Below are positions 46,696 to 60,700 of a stretch of 64,000 nt of DNA, piece by piece. The first letter of the stretch is position 1; every line of letters starts with the position of its first letter. Source of the DNA: Rutstroemia sp. NJR-2017a BVV2 (lineage: Eukaryota > Ascomycota > Leotiomycetes > Helotiales > Rutstroemiaceae); NCBI GenBank assembly GCA_002946415.1, contig NJPS01000050.1, forward strand, positions 62,001 to 126,000, read 5' to 3'. The position numbers and the translations under genes were made by a program. The notes beneath the pieces are model-generated. The model saw only the letters and a program-made list of their open reading frames with translations, was not told where the DNA came from and made no database searches.

Positions 46696-49345
46696 TATTA
46701 CAAATACTTATTTTCTGAATTATATAAAAGTAGTTAAGATATTAAATATTAGAGATTATAATAATTAATAATACTATTATAGATTTATTATTGATAATAG
46801 TTATATAAGAAATCGATTATTTATTTATAATAATAGATAAATAAATAGTAATTGTTATTAAATATAAAGTTCTATATATTAAGGAAAACTATCTTATTAT
46901 ATAAACTTTTATTTTCTACTATTCTATTAATCTTATTAATTCTAATAATATTAAAACTATTAAGATTATTAAGATATTAGATAATTTTTATCTAAGATTC
47001 TACTAAAAGTATTATTAATTACTTTAATATCTATCTATTTCTAAATATCTTATTTCTATAATATTATTCTTTATAAAGATATATTAATAATTATAAATAT
47101 CTTTTTTCTATTTCTATATTATAAATATAGATATTTAAACTCTATTTTATTATATAATCTCTATATAATAGTTCGACTTTATTAAATAGTAATTAACTAC
47201 TTTCTAAGTTTAAGATCTTTAAACTCTTATTTAAATATATTATAATACTATTCTTTTTCTAATTTAATATTATTCTGATATTTATTATAATAATATAAAG
47301 TATCTATTTAAATTTATAATAAATATCTTGTTTTCTTTCTTTTCTTTATTATATCTAAATATATTTCCAAATCTACAAAAAGTTATTATAATATATATCT
47401 TTATTCTAAAAAGAAAGGAAAAATAATATTTATAAAATATTTTCATTATATATCGAAGAATCTCAAATATTATATTCTTCTTAATTTCAATTAATATAAA
47501 GAATATATAAGAAATATTAGAAGATCTTTTTATAATATATATAATAATTCGGTATCTTTATAAGAAAGTATTTATTAAGAAGAAATCTAATTCGAAATTA
47601 AAGAAAAAGTAGTTATTTAATAGAAATAAAAAGCTTTTATATATTATATATATTTAAAGAAATAGTAGAAGGTTCTGAAAAAAAAAACTAGAAAAATATT
47701 ATAATATAATCTATATATAATTGATATATTAAAGGAATTTGAAAAGAAAAAGAAATTAGAAAGAGAATAAATTAAATAAACTAAATAAATTCTTTAAATA
47801 TCTAATTTCTCTAAAATCGATTTTTCGATTTTTAAACTTCTTTTAATAAATAATTCTAAACTAACTACTTAATTGGAAACTAAGGATTTCTTAAATAGAA
47901 TTTCTTTAAATTTTATAAATAATTTAGATATTTGATTAGTTTTTATATATTTTCCAAATATAAATATCCTTTTTATTTAATCAAGTAATAAAATTTTCTT
48001 CTAATATATTTATGATTTAGTATTTCTTTAACTTTATATTCGATATTTAGATTAACTAATTTAATTTCGATATAAAGTATATTTAGTATTTCTAATAATA
48101 TTAGTTCAAGAAATAAAATATAAACTATTAAATATATATTTATTATTTATGATAACTCTAGATAGTAATTAATTAATTTGATTATTTCGCTGATTATAAA
48201 GAATTCTAACTTTTTATAATCTAGTTTATTATTTAGTTTTTTTATATTGATATTTTATTTAAGAAGATAAATCTTATTTCTCTTTTTAAATATTAGTTCT
48301 ATATTATATTTCTAGTTATAATACTATATTATTTATTATATAATAAATCTAATATCGAATAATAATTATTTATATAAATTCTTTAAATCTTCTATCTTTA
48401 TTATATTAATATCTAAGTTTGTTATATCCAGAAACTAAATATTATATATTTTTGGTTTGAATCCAAAATTAGTATATATTAGTAATATATTTATTATTAT
48501 AACTTCAAATATATTATATATAAATTATATAAATAATAGTAATTCTATTTAATAATTCTATTAATAATTTATATAATAGTATAAATACTATTCTATAATC
48601 TAGTTCAATTATTCTATCTAATTATCTATTTATAGATAAAATATTATTGAAAACTTTCTTTTAATTTTTAGTAATATTATAAATATCTATCAAAACTTTG
48701 ATATAAAGAATTTATTTTAATCAGAAATAATTTCTTCTAATATATTATATATACTAACTATTATTTATAAGAATATATAAACTAAGTTTTTAGTTATATT
48801 ACTTTTTCTATATAGAATTATATATCTAAACTTAGTAAATTAATTTATAATTACTAAAATAGAATTATATATTATTTCTATAATTGGATTTTTTGAAGAT
48901 AGTAATTTAACTATAAAATCTTATATAATAGATTTCTATAATTAAAAAGATATATTTGGATTTTTGAATTAATTATATAAAATATATTATAAGATCTTAT
49001 TCTATATATAAATATTATAATTTCCGATAATTTCTTCAACTATCTTTTTTATTTATAGAAAATAATAATTTGTTTTTATTTTTACAAATATTTTTATAAT
49101 TCTTTAATATCTATAAATTAGTAACTTATATTATTTCCAAATAAATTACTTAATTAAGATCGAAGAAATATATATCTTTATATAGAAATATATAATTTTA
49201 TCTTAAATTATAAATCCTTTATCTAGTTTTTCTAATATTTATTTTATAATTAAATTGTTTTTATAATATTCTTATATTTATTTTTCTAAGTAGTTATTAT
49301 AAAACAATATTATTATAATTAGTTATATTAAGTTGAATACTAACA
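46696..49345 (-). mobile_element. Inverted, truncated copy of the Gypsy chromovirus
   Basis: An inverted LTR (46696-47247, about 552 bases) starts TATTACAAATACTTATTTTC, the reverse of the LTR end, and finishes with ATATATTATAATA, the reverse of its start. The sequence then follows the reference element backwards through chromodomain and integrase to about its position 14940 (TTAAGTTGAATACTAAC near 49330). The 5' half is missing. RIP is much heavier than in the reference copy. Confidence 0.7.
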
Positions 49346-49377
49346 AATCTTTTTTTTAATAAAATATAATATATAAT

Positions 49378-51345
49378 TATTAGAATTAATAGTACTAATA
49401 GGATAATAGAAAATAAAGATTTATATAACTAGATAGTTTTTCTTAATATATAGAGTTTTATATTCAATAACAATTATTACTTATTTATTTATTATTATAA
49501 TTATAATCGATTTTCTATATAACTATTATTAATAATAAATCTATAATAATATTATTAATTATCGCGATCTTTAATATTCGAAACTTTAACTACTTCTATA
49601 TAATTCAGAAGATAAATATTTATAATAATTCTTTAGTTTTATAAAAAATAATAAATCTAAAATTATAAATCGAAATTAGAAAAAAATTAATTAGAAATAA
49701 CTTATTAAAGATATAAATAAAAAACTAATTAAGAAATTTAGAACTATTCTAAGATTAAAATAAATTCTTTACAATATATATATAAATAGATATTTACTCT
49801 AAATAATAATAGATTTAGAAATAATAGAAAATTTTATAATATTAGAAATTATAATATTAGTAAAATTATAAATTCTCGAGAAATCAATTCTATATAAACT
49901 TTACTTTATTAATAAATAATTAGCTAAAGAAAATAGATTGATTTAATATAAAATATAAGAATTTAAGATATAACTAAGATAGTATTCTGAATAAATAAAA
50001 ATAGATTTGGTTTTACTAAAAGAATATTAACTAATTTTGGAAATATTATAACTAAAGAATTATAATTTATATATTAACTAGATTATAATAACTATATAAT
50101 ATAATAAACATAAATATAAGATAAAGTTTATATAGGATTTTATAAAACTAATATCTAATTAGAAACTAAAAATAATATATTTATCGAAATTAGATATCTT
50201 AGTTTAGAAATCTCTATTAAAAAATATATTAATATAATATTAGAAATATATTAAGATCTTCAAGAAAAGATTTTACAAAAATATCTTATTAAAGTATTAA
50301 CTTTAGAATTATAAAATAAAATTAGAAGAAGAAAAGAAATTATTATTTTTACTAATTATATTATTATCAGAAAAAAACTTGAATTATTTCGCGAATATCT
50401 CGATAAAAATTTAATAAAAGAATTTATTAAAGAATTCTCTTTATTTATAAAAATACCAATTTTCTTTATACTAAAGAAAGAGAATAAGAAAAGTAAATTA
50501 ATTATTAATTATTATAAACTTAATATTATTATTATTAAAGATCGATATCTATTATTATTAATTAGTAAATTATAAAATCGAATTAGAAAAACTAAATATT
50601 TTATCAAGTTGAATTAATATATAAAATTCAATTTAATCTAAATTGAAAAAGGAAATAAATAGAAAATAATATTTTATATATAATATAAATATTATAAATA
50701 CTAGATTATATTCTTTAGATTTATTAATATATTAGTAATATATATATATTTGGTTAATAATTTATTAAGAAAATATCTTGATAACTATTATATAATATAT
50801 CTAGATAATATCTTGATCTTTATTAAGATCTTTAAAGAATATATCAAGATTATATAAAAAATACTATAAATTTTGATAGATATAGATATTCTATTTAAAT
50901 CTTCGAAATATAAATTCTATATTATTAAAACTAAATTTTTAGAATATATTATTAGAATCTACAAACTCGAAATAAATTTAGAAAAAATAAAAGAAATTTT
51001 GAAATAGATATAGTTTATTATAATTAAAGAAATATAATTATTTTTTGAATTTACAAACTTTTATAAATAATTTATTAAAGATTATTTGAAAATTATAATA
51101 TTATTTATAAAGTTAACTAAAAAGGATTATAAATATAAATAAAATAATATAATATAAAAGATATTTAATATCCTCAAATAAGTTTTTATATAGATACTAG
51201 TTCTTATTATATTTAATTTAGAATTATCAATTATTATTAAGATAGATATATCAGATTATATATTAAATATAGTTCTTAGTTAATTAAATAAAGATAAGAA
51301 ATTATAATTAATAATATATTATTTAAGAAAGTTATAATTAGTAAA
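49378..51345 (+). mobile_element. Forward, internally deleted copy of the Gypsy chromovirus
   Basis: The end of an LTR (to 49627) is joined directly to sequence matching reference position about 12907 (TTCTTTAGTTTTATAAAA against TTCTTTGGTTTTATAAAA), so gag is missing. It then follows the reference through protease and reverse transcriptase to about 14635. It is saturated with C to T and G to A changes. It lies head to head with the inverted copy on its left. Confidence 0.7.
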
Positions 51346-51423
51346 ATATTATAAAAACTGATTAGCTGATATAAGATACAAAGATTATTAATCTAGATTA
51401 GAATTTCTCTATAATTATTATAA

Positions 51424-51632
51424 TGAACTTTCAATAATAAAGTAGATTTAGTTTTAGAATTAATAACTAAAGAACTAAGAGAATTCTAAAGTTCGAAGAG
51501 TTTAAATATAGGAAGTTGATTATATATAGAATATATAATATATTAACACTATAATAGTTTAGATAGAGAGTTTAACTAAATAAGCTTTAAGCAAGGAACT
51601 AGCTCTAGGCTACTTTTATAAAGTTCGTTATA
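51424..51632 (-). repeat. LTR of the second Gypsy family (3' LTR)
   Basis: 209 bases, from TGAACTTTCAATAATAAAG to GTTCGTTATA. Its partner is 57553-57761. The polypurine tract lies just inside it. Confidence 0.8.
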
Positions 51633-54600
51633 TTACTCCCCTTTTCAAATAAGCTTATCCTCGAATATTATTATCTTAGCTAAAAGCTGATAATTAGTAT
51701 TAGTTAAATAAGTATAAGGTAAAGAATATATTAAAGAAATAAACTAAAGAATATATATCTTTAGGCTAGTATTATTAGGTAATTACTATCTATATAGTTA
51801 TAATTCTCTTCTCTATTTTGGAATAGTTGTAGCTATTCAGATAGAAGAGTAAATAAGTTAGAAAATATTAGATTCTCTAAGTAGAAATTATATAACTTAT
51901 ATAATACTATCTTCAAATCAGAAACTTTATATCAGATTAGATTAGTATTATAGTTAAGTTAGGAAATATAATATTCTAGAGATCTATAATATTTTCTATA
52001 AGTAAGTATCTTATCAACTTCGTATTTATTAGTATCTATAATATTGAGTAGTAGTAGAGATTTATTATACTAGTTAGATAATAGATTATTGATAGTTTTA
52101 TATAATTTGTCTATTAGGAATATATTATAGATATATATTATATTAGATAGTTCCAAATAGAATAAATAACCTATTTTCTCGAATACCTTAAAGTATCTAT
52201 TTATAAAGTAATCAAACTTTCTTAATAATTACTATATCGAGAGATATTATATATCTAGCTATATATAGTTACTTATATCGAAATTAATAGATCTTCGATA
52301 TATATTAGCTATTTTAGATATATAATCTTATATTTTCTATATAATAAAGTATATATATTTAAGTATTTTGCAATTATAGCAAATATAGATATAGGTATTA
52401 TCTATATTAAGATTATCAATTATAAGGTAATTTATTTATTAGCTTTATAAGATTCTAGGAATATATCTATAAAGTACTTCGAAAAATAGAAGATCTCCAA
52501 ACAACAAATATAAAAGTGTTAACTAAATATAATCTATTATAAAGAGGTATTTTGATTAATTATCTTGATAATAACTGATAAAGAATCTTAAATACTTTTG
52601 TAAATACTAATTATAAATCTCTATCTAGCTATTTATTTACAAATAATCTATAATAGAGAATTTGATATCTATATCTAGGATACTATTGAATTCCTTCTAG
52701 AAAGAGGAGATAAATTAAGAATTACAATTTGATAATATAATGGTTGATAGATCGTAATATTGGTAAATATATATCAAGTATAGTTTAGCCTATTTATATA
52801 TATCGATAATCTTATAATAGGAAATAGTAATAATCTATTTACTTAGATAATCGATAATAACTAATATATTATCGAATTTATATTTGTTCTTATTGAAGCT
52901 ATAATAATCTATAGTAATATATTTCCAAGTATATATAAGGATTGATAAGAGATATAGTAAACTAGGTATTTTATCTCTTGGTACTAAACTATAATAATAA
53001 ATATAGTAGTTATATATATAAATAGTAATATTGCTTTGAAAGCTATATTAATAATATTAGTAGATAAGTAATAATATAGTCTTCTGAATATCAAGGTATA
53101 TAGTTATTATAGAATCGTGAACTTTATAAATTAGAAGAATATACAAATTAGTTATATCAGAAATAATCAGATAATCTTTATATAGTAAAAAACTATTTTG
53201 TATAGAAAACTTAACTTAGTTGGTAGTTAATATAATTCTTAGTAATTATAAATTTTTCGTCTTTCGGTTTATCTATAAAATATATATAATGAAAGTTAGT
53301 TGATTTGGTATATTATATAGCTCGGATAACTGAGAGTTAGTTTCGCAAAAGTAGATATATATTTAAATAGTAATTATCTAAAAATCCAATTACTTTTCTT
53401 TTAGTAACTATTGTATTTTTTTCTTTTTCTTAGCTTTGTTCTAGAAGTCCAATTCGTCTGTTTTGCAGATTAAAATATTAGCTAGAAGGTTCTGCTTTCT
53501 AAAATAATATATAATCAAGAAGTGGTAATTGGTAAGTAGTTTAGCTTAGTATATTTAACAAGTATTAAAAAACTTAATTGATATAAAGTACTTTAGTATT
53601 TTATAATCAATATAAATATATATCTAGTAAGGGATACTAGTTAGCTCGATATATCAATTCGTGAACGATTTAATAATAGCTAGTATTTCTTTATTATATA
53701 TTTTATAATTAAGCTCTACTACTTATATAGTTTTTGAGAAATAAATGATAAGTAGATAATTATCTTTATATTTCTATAAAAGTATATTAGTTATTACTTT
53801 ATCTGATATATCGATTTCTAGTATATAAAAGAATATATAATTATAGTATTTGAACAAAAGAGTAGAAATCAGTATCTCTTTTAGTATATTAAATATTTAT
53901 TGATAGTTCTTATTGAAATTGAAACAAGTTCCGGCCTTTATTAGATTGATCAAGGGTTTTATAATTAGACTAAAGTTGTAGATAAACTAATAATAGAAGT
54001 TATAGAAATCTAAGAAAGATTGAATATCTTTTACAATACTAAGATATTGCTATTCTTATATAATAGCAACTTTTTCTAGATCTACTTCAATATCTTTGGT
54101 AGAGATAATAAATTCCAAGTATCTTATCTATTTAATATCGAATTCGCACTTCTTTATATCGACTTAGAAACTAGTATTTTGGAGATATTGTAGAACTAGC
54201 TTTATATATACTATATACTCCAACTTATTCTCAGAGTAAATCAGGATATCATCTAAATAAGTAATATAGAATATATCTAGATAGTCGAAAAGTATATTGT
54301 TTATATAGTACTAGTAGATTATAGAGCTATTTATCAGTCCGAAAGATATAACTTTGTACTTATATATTCTGTAGTATATTCGAAAGATAGTATATTCTTC
54401 TGAAGTAGAATCTATTCGAATATAATAGAAAACTTAGTAGATATTTAGTTTAATAAAGATCTTTATATTTATAATACTAACAAATATTTTGTTAATCAGG
54501 AATAATAGATACTGATTCTTATAGATAAAGATATTAAATATTCGGAAATCGATATAGAAATATAATCTATTTATAGGTTTCTTAACAAAGAGAATAGAAA

Positions 54601-57552
54601 CTATAAATAATACTTAGCTAGGTTCAATAAAATCTTTTAATAGATTCTCTATAAGGTACTTCTTAATAGTCTTAAGTTCTTTAAGTAATATCTTATAAAG
54701 TAGACTATATTTTAATATTTTCTCATTATTATCTTCTAAATAGATCTTGTAGTTATAGAGATAATAGAGTAGTAAGATATCTGATTCGGCTTTAGAGAAG
54801 ATATAAATATAGTTGATATATTTATCGAAGATTGGAAGCTTGGTAATATCTATTTATAGAAGAGAATATATAATTACTTATCGGGATTGAGAAAAGAGAA
54901 GTTAAGCTATAAAAGCTACTTTCTACTATTTTTCATTCTAGATATCTTAGTATTAATTAATTAGGCTATCTAGTTTTTTCAAAGTTATAGTAAATAGCTT
55001 GTAATCGCTGTATCTTTTATAAATAGTATTTAAAATAGTGCCCGAGATAGTACAAATTTCAAAAGTAAAGAGCTTATATATAGTAGAAGATATCTAGAGG
55101 GGTTTTGGAGAATATTTAGAAGTTGGAGGAAATAGTATTTTTACTACTCTCAACTTCTTTTTTATCTTGGTAGTATTTAGTTTTGCTAACTTCTTATAAG
55201 ATAACCTAGTACTAATTAGGACTACTTTAGTTATACTAGAATTCAATTTACTAAATAAGGTAAAATCGAAGAAGATAGAATCTGATTCCAGTTTAGATAA
55301 ATACTTTTCAGTTGGTTTATAGAGCAGGATAATTATATTAATTGTTTTAATCTAAGTTAGGAAATATTTCTTTTTCTAGAATATATCTAATTATCTATCT
55401 CTCCAATCAGTATCGGTTTAGTAGAAATAATTGATTGTAGATTTGTTATTATCTAGTTATATTTCGAAGTTAATAAAGTAATTGAATATATAAAATAGAT
55501 TGGCTAGTTACTTAAATTGGTAATATATATAGTCTAGAAGTATATAATACTTAGTAAGCTATTATCGTTCTAGAATAATATACTGGAATCCAAAGTAGAT
55601 AATTAAAAAGAAGGTAAACGATTGTATATAGTTATCAATTATAAAGTTAATTAAAGTATAATATATAATCTTCTAGTCTTTAGTACCATTATAGCCTTTG
55701 ACTTATAAAGGGGATTTTAAATACTTAAAAATAGATTTTAGAATAGAAGAAAGATATTTAAAGAAAGATATATTGATAAATACGAAACTATTTGCTTTTA
55801 AGTTAATAAAAACTTTGGATTGAAAGAAAAAACTATTCTTTATTAAAGTATATAGAAATATTATATACTTTCCTCTTATTAAGATAGTAAGATCCAAGTA
55901 TCTTATATCTTTTAGTTTACTTAGAAAGAAGTTTTTTACTAGATAGTATTTTTTACTTAGTTTATTTTTTTATAAACTATATAAGTAATTATCTTTTCTT
56001 CAGTTATAGTAAAACTCTCCTAGGTATCTATAAAGGTTTCTTGATCTTTATCTACTTCCGAGTATTCAATTATATCTATAATATAAAAGATATAGGATCT
56101 AGCTCGATCTTTATTATAGTTGCCTAAGAGAGTGAAGTAATATTATATATTACTTTGTTGAAAAGCAGAGATATTATAATAAGAGGTAAAGTATTATAGA
56201 GTATTAATAGATATAGAAATACCAAGATATAGATTCGCGGGTATATATATATATAGAGTATTAGGTTACTTTACTTAAGTAGTTAACTTATTCTTATTTG
56301 TAGTATAGAATCTATCTTATAATCTATAAATAGAGTTACTAGTAGGAGTATCGAAATATATAATATTTATAATCTTGATTTCTATTTTGTTTATTTCGAA
56401 CTATTAATAGATTTATATATCGTCTTCAAAGGATTAGCTAGTTATATATCCTATATCTATAATATATTGATAGAACTCGGTAACTTTAATAATCAGGTTC
56501 TAGCAAAGAGTATACTTATCTATAATACCTATAATAGTAGTAAGTAGTATAAACTACTGATAGAACTTGGTAAAGCTTAAATTGTTTATATAAAATATAT
56601 AATACTTATCGGCTATATACTATATTTTTGCTAGATTGGTCAAGAAAGTTGTTACTAATTCGACAAACTATATAACTATCAAAAAGAGGAATTACTATAA
56701 ATATAACTCTTCGAGGTATACTAATACTATATCTTATATCTATTCTAGAATATATTGTTGTCGGAAGCTCTCGGTTGGTAGTATATACTAGTAAATCTCG
56801 AGTTATTCTAGTATAAATACTTTCTATAAACTTGATCTAATACTTATATTATTATTTAGTTTATTATATAGATCTATTACCTTAGGATAATAAGGAACTG
56901 AACTAATTGATATAGATAAGTTGTAGATTTATATATAGAATTACTACTATATCTTATATATTTTTACTATATATAAGGTATCTTGAGAGAAATATATATA
57001 TTCTCTTATTAGAGGTACTAATATAGTTTGTTCGATTGATAATTGAATATTTCTTAATCTATCAACTTCTCTAGAAAGTTCTTATAGTTACTTTATAAAG
57101 AAGGTATTCTATTTTTCTAGTATTAATATATTTGTATTTGCTTAGTTATCGATACTCTTGTTAGTAACTCAGAAGATAATAGTACTAGATACTAAGCTTT
57201 ATATCTTTTATTAAGAAAAGGTTCTGTTTTGATCTTTATTATTATTATTATTATCTATACTAACTCCTTCTTGGATATCGATATACTATCTAGAAGATAG
57301 GATATCACCAGTAGTAGAATAGATATTAATTGAATATTTAGGAGATATTCTATTTATTATTGTTATCGTTGCTGAATAAGGGATATATTATAAGAATTAT
57401 TAGTAATTACTATATATCGAGGATCTCTTGGAATAGATCTACTCTTACTATTTAGTAATTAAGGTAATCAGAAGCAAAGAAGAATAAATAGCTGATATTA
57501 TTTGGATAGTTATTAGTATAGCTAGTAAGGTTATAAGTTGTTAATAATATAA

Positions 57553-57761
57553 TAAATCTTTAATAATAAAGTAGATTTAGTTTTAGAATTAATAATTAAA
57601 GAACTAAGAGAGTTTTAGAACTCGAAGAGTTTAAATATAGGAAGTTGATTATATATAGAATATATAATATACTAATACTATAGTAGCTTAAATAGAGAGT
57701 TTAACTAAGTAAGTCTTAAGTAAGGAACTAGCTCTAAATTGCTTTTATAAAGTTCGTTATA
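57553..57761 (-). repeat. LTR of the second Gypsy family (5' LTR)
   Basis: Same 209-base length as its partner and the same inner repeats (TAGGAAGTTGATTATATATA). The first bases read TAAATCTTTAATAATAAAG, with TG mutated to TA. Confidence 0.8.
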
Positions 57762-60700
57762 ATTATAAATTTACTTGGTAAATAACTTATAAATTTGAAC
57801 TTTAGAGATTAATAATCTCTTTATATAAACTTTCGATATTAATAATCTTAGAACCTTATTACTTAGATATTACTTTGTATTTTAGATTTCTTTTATAAAG
57901 ATTATCAATTTATAAAAGAGATTGAAAAGATTGGTTTAAGAAAATCAAATAATTATTACTTTATTATATAATTATCTAATATTATTCTTATTCAATTTCT
58001 TTTTATCTAGCTATTACAATATATAATAGTTATAAATTTGATATAATATATAATTCTTCTATATAATTATCTATTAGCTTATTTAATAGCTACTTTTATT
58101 TATTTATTACTTTATTTATTATATTACTTTTATTATTATTGTTAACTTTTGTAAGTATATTGAACTTTAATATAATCGATAGTATTAAGTTTATTATTTA
58201 TATTTAGTAGTTTATATAGTATTTGGAATTTAAATAATAATATCTAGTTAAGGATATCTAATATCTTATTAATCCTAATCTTATTTCTGATTTCATATAT
58301 TTCAAAATAATTGATATAAATCAGAATAATATTCTCAACTAATTTACTACTTCTATATTATCTTTATCTATCTTCAATAAATTCAGAGTATAATATAATA
58401 CTAAATTCTGTAAGAAATACTATATCAACTTCGATAACTTCAAATCTATAATAATATCTGATATTTAGATAATTGATATCAAAAATATAGATAGAAATAA
58501 TATTCTTGATTTTTCTAATCTAAATAGTTAATAACTTTTATAAATAACTTTATCTATTTAGAAACCAAAATACTTAATATTATTAATTATTGATAATATT
58601 AAAGATATCTTCAAGTTTCTTAAAAGAGAATATAAAGATTGCAAAACTAAATAAGAAATAATATATAAGATATATAAAAAGATCTATATATAAATCTTAT
58701 CAATAATCGATATAGCTTATCTTATTAATATCTCTCAATAAATATTAATAACTAGCAAAATCATTTTATATAATATAATTCTCTTTTTTAAATAATATCT
58801 TATATCTACTGATTTATTTATTATATTTGGTTTTTAATATAAGTATAGAGATATACTTTAATAAATATAATAAAGTTATATTATATCTTTAGCTTGGTTC
58901 AAGATATAGATTATTATCTATACTAAAACTAAAAGTTATAAGTTTCTCGAGATTTAAGAAATCTTTATAATTATTATCTTTCTCGAAATAATCAAGGAAA
59001 AAATTTATCTTATTTAGACTAAAAACCAATTAATTGAGATGGAAATAAATTAGTAGTTTAGTTTATTATATAAAACTCTTAATAACTATATTAATATTAT
59101 TAGTAGATTTATTGAAATAAGATCTTATAATATCAAAAACAAAGATATATATATAATTAGTATATTTATAGATAATAATATATCTATAGAAGTGGTATCT
59201 AATAATCAATAACTATTAAAATTATTTACTAAAGATAGTTAAGGCTAATAAAATAAAAATAATAAAATTAAATTACTTTGTTTTTATTATTTTATTATTT
59301 AGTTAAAGGAAACTAAAAATCGATATAACTGGAAACTAGAAAACTATATTAACTTGAATAATCTATTATAAGATAAACTTCTAAAGAATATTTTTATAAA
59401 TATCGAGATTAAGTAAATAAAAAAATAGATTAATAATCTAAGATAAAAGGATCTAAGAAAACTATTTACTAATAAAGAAATTAAATTACTAAATAAGAAA
59501 ATTTCTATAAATACTTAATTATCTTTTCTTAGTAAAGTTATTAATATAATTATTTTATCTATTTTTATATAGATTAGTAATCCTAGTATATTCTTTATTC
59601 TAGTTATTACCAAAAAGTATTATTTAGCAAACTTAATATTTCTCAATAATTATAATATAATATATTTGATTAATGATATTTTATTTCTTAATAATAGCAA
59701 AATTACAAATATTAATAATAATAATATTATTGAATATAGTATTTCGTTATTTCAAATTATTAGATATAATATCTATATAATTAAGAAAATTCTCAATAAA
59801 ATAAATAGTTCAAAAACTAAAGATCTTATATTAACTAATATAATAGTTATTCTTGGATTTTATATAAATATTATTTCTGAATTGTATTTGTAGAGATTAG
59901 ATTTGTAGATATATAATTTTGATAGTATATTAAGATATAGTTTAATAAAGAAAAATATAATTATTATTACTTTTTCTTATATATATAATTTAGTTTTCTT
60001 GAAATTCAAGAAAGTTTCTTCTTATCTAATTATTATATATTTTATCTCTATAAGTTATATTATAATAATATACTTAACTATAAGTTATAAGATCAGAAAA
60101 TACTATAATTGATTCCAAGATCTTATACTAATATAGTCGGATTTAGTTCAAATATAGTATAACTATATAGAATATCTTAATAAAGTTATTTTGAAGAAAT
60201 TAATAGATAGAGTAAAAGAAGTAAGAATTAAAAAGATTCCTCGAATTAATTATAAAGATTATTTTCTAGTATATACCAAATAGGTTATTAATTATTAACT
60301 TAGAGATTAGTAATCTAGATAATTTTTTTATAAGATTATATAAGATCTTTTCGACTTTCCGAAAATATTTAATAATTATATATAGTTCTTGATAATTAAG
60401 GAAATATATAATAAGAAAATCTTTAGATTTCTATTAATCTAGAAAACTTATTTAGAAGTATTTTATATTATTACTATTTTTGAGATATAGATAAAATATC
60501 AATATAATTTATCTATATATATTATCAAATAAGATAATAATACTTTAGTAATTAGAATCAAAAATTATACTAGTTTTAAAATTTGGACTAAATAAGAAAG
60601 GATTGAAATAAAGCTATTATTAGCAAATATCTATTAATTAAATAATATTATAGAAAGAATAGAGTAGAAGATTATTACTAAATCAATTAAAATATAAATT

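Larger units (their letters stand above)
51424..57761 (-). mobile_element. Second Ty3/Gypsy family, nearly complete, minus strand
   Basis: 6338-bp element with two direct 209-bp LTRs (51424-51632 and 57553-57761). Internally, next to the left LTR, the minus strand reads AAAAGGGGAGTAA, a polypurine tract, which fixes the direction. The reverse-transcriptase box on the minus strand at 54259-54224 reads YLDDILIYSENK with both catalytic Asp intact. Elsewhere stops are frequent, so the element is dead, but it is less mutated than its AT-rich neighbours. LTR length and sequence differ from the chromovirus, so it is a separate family. Confidence 0.82.
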
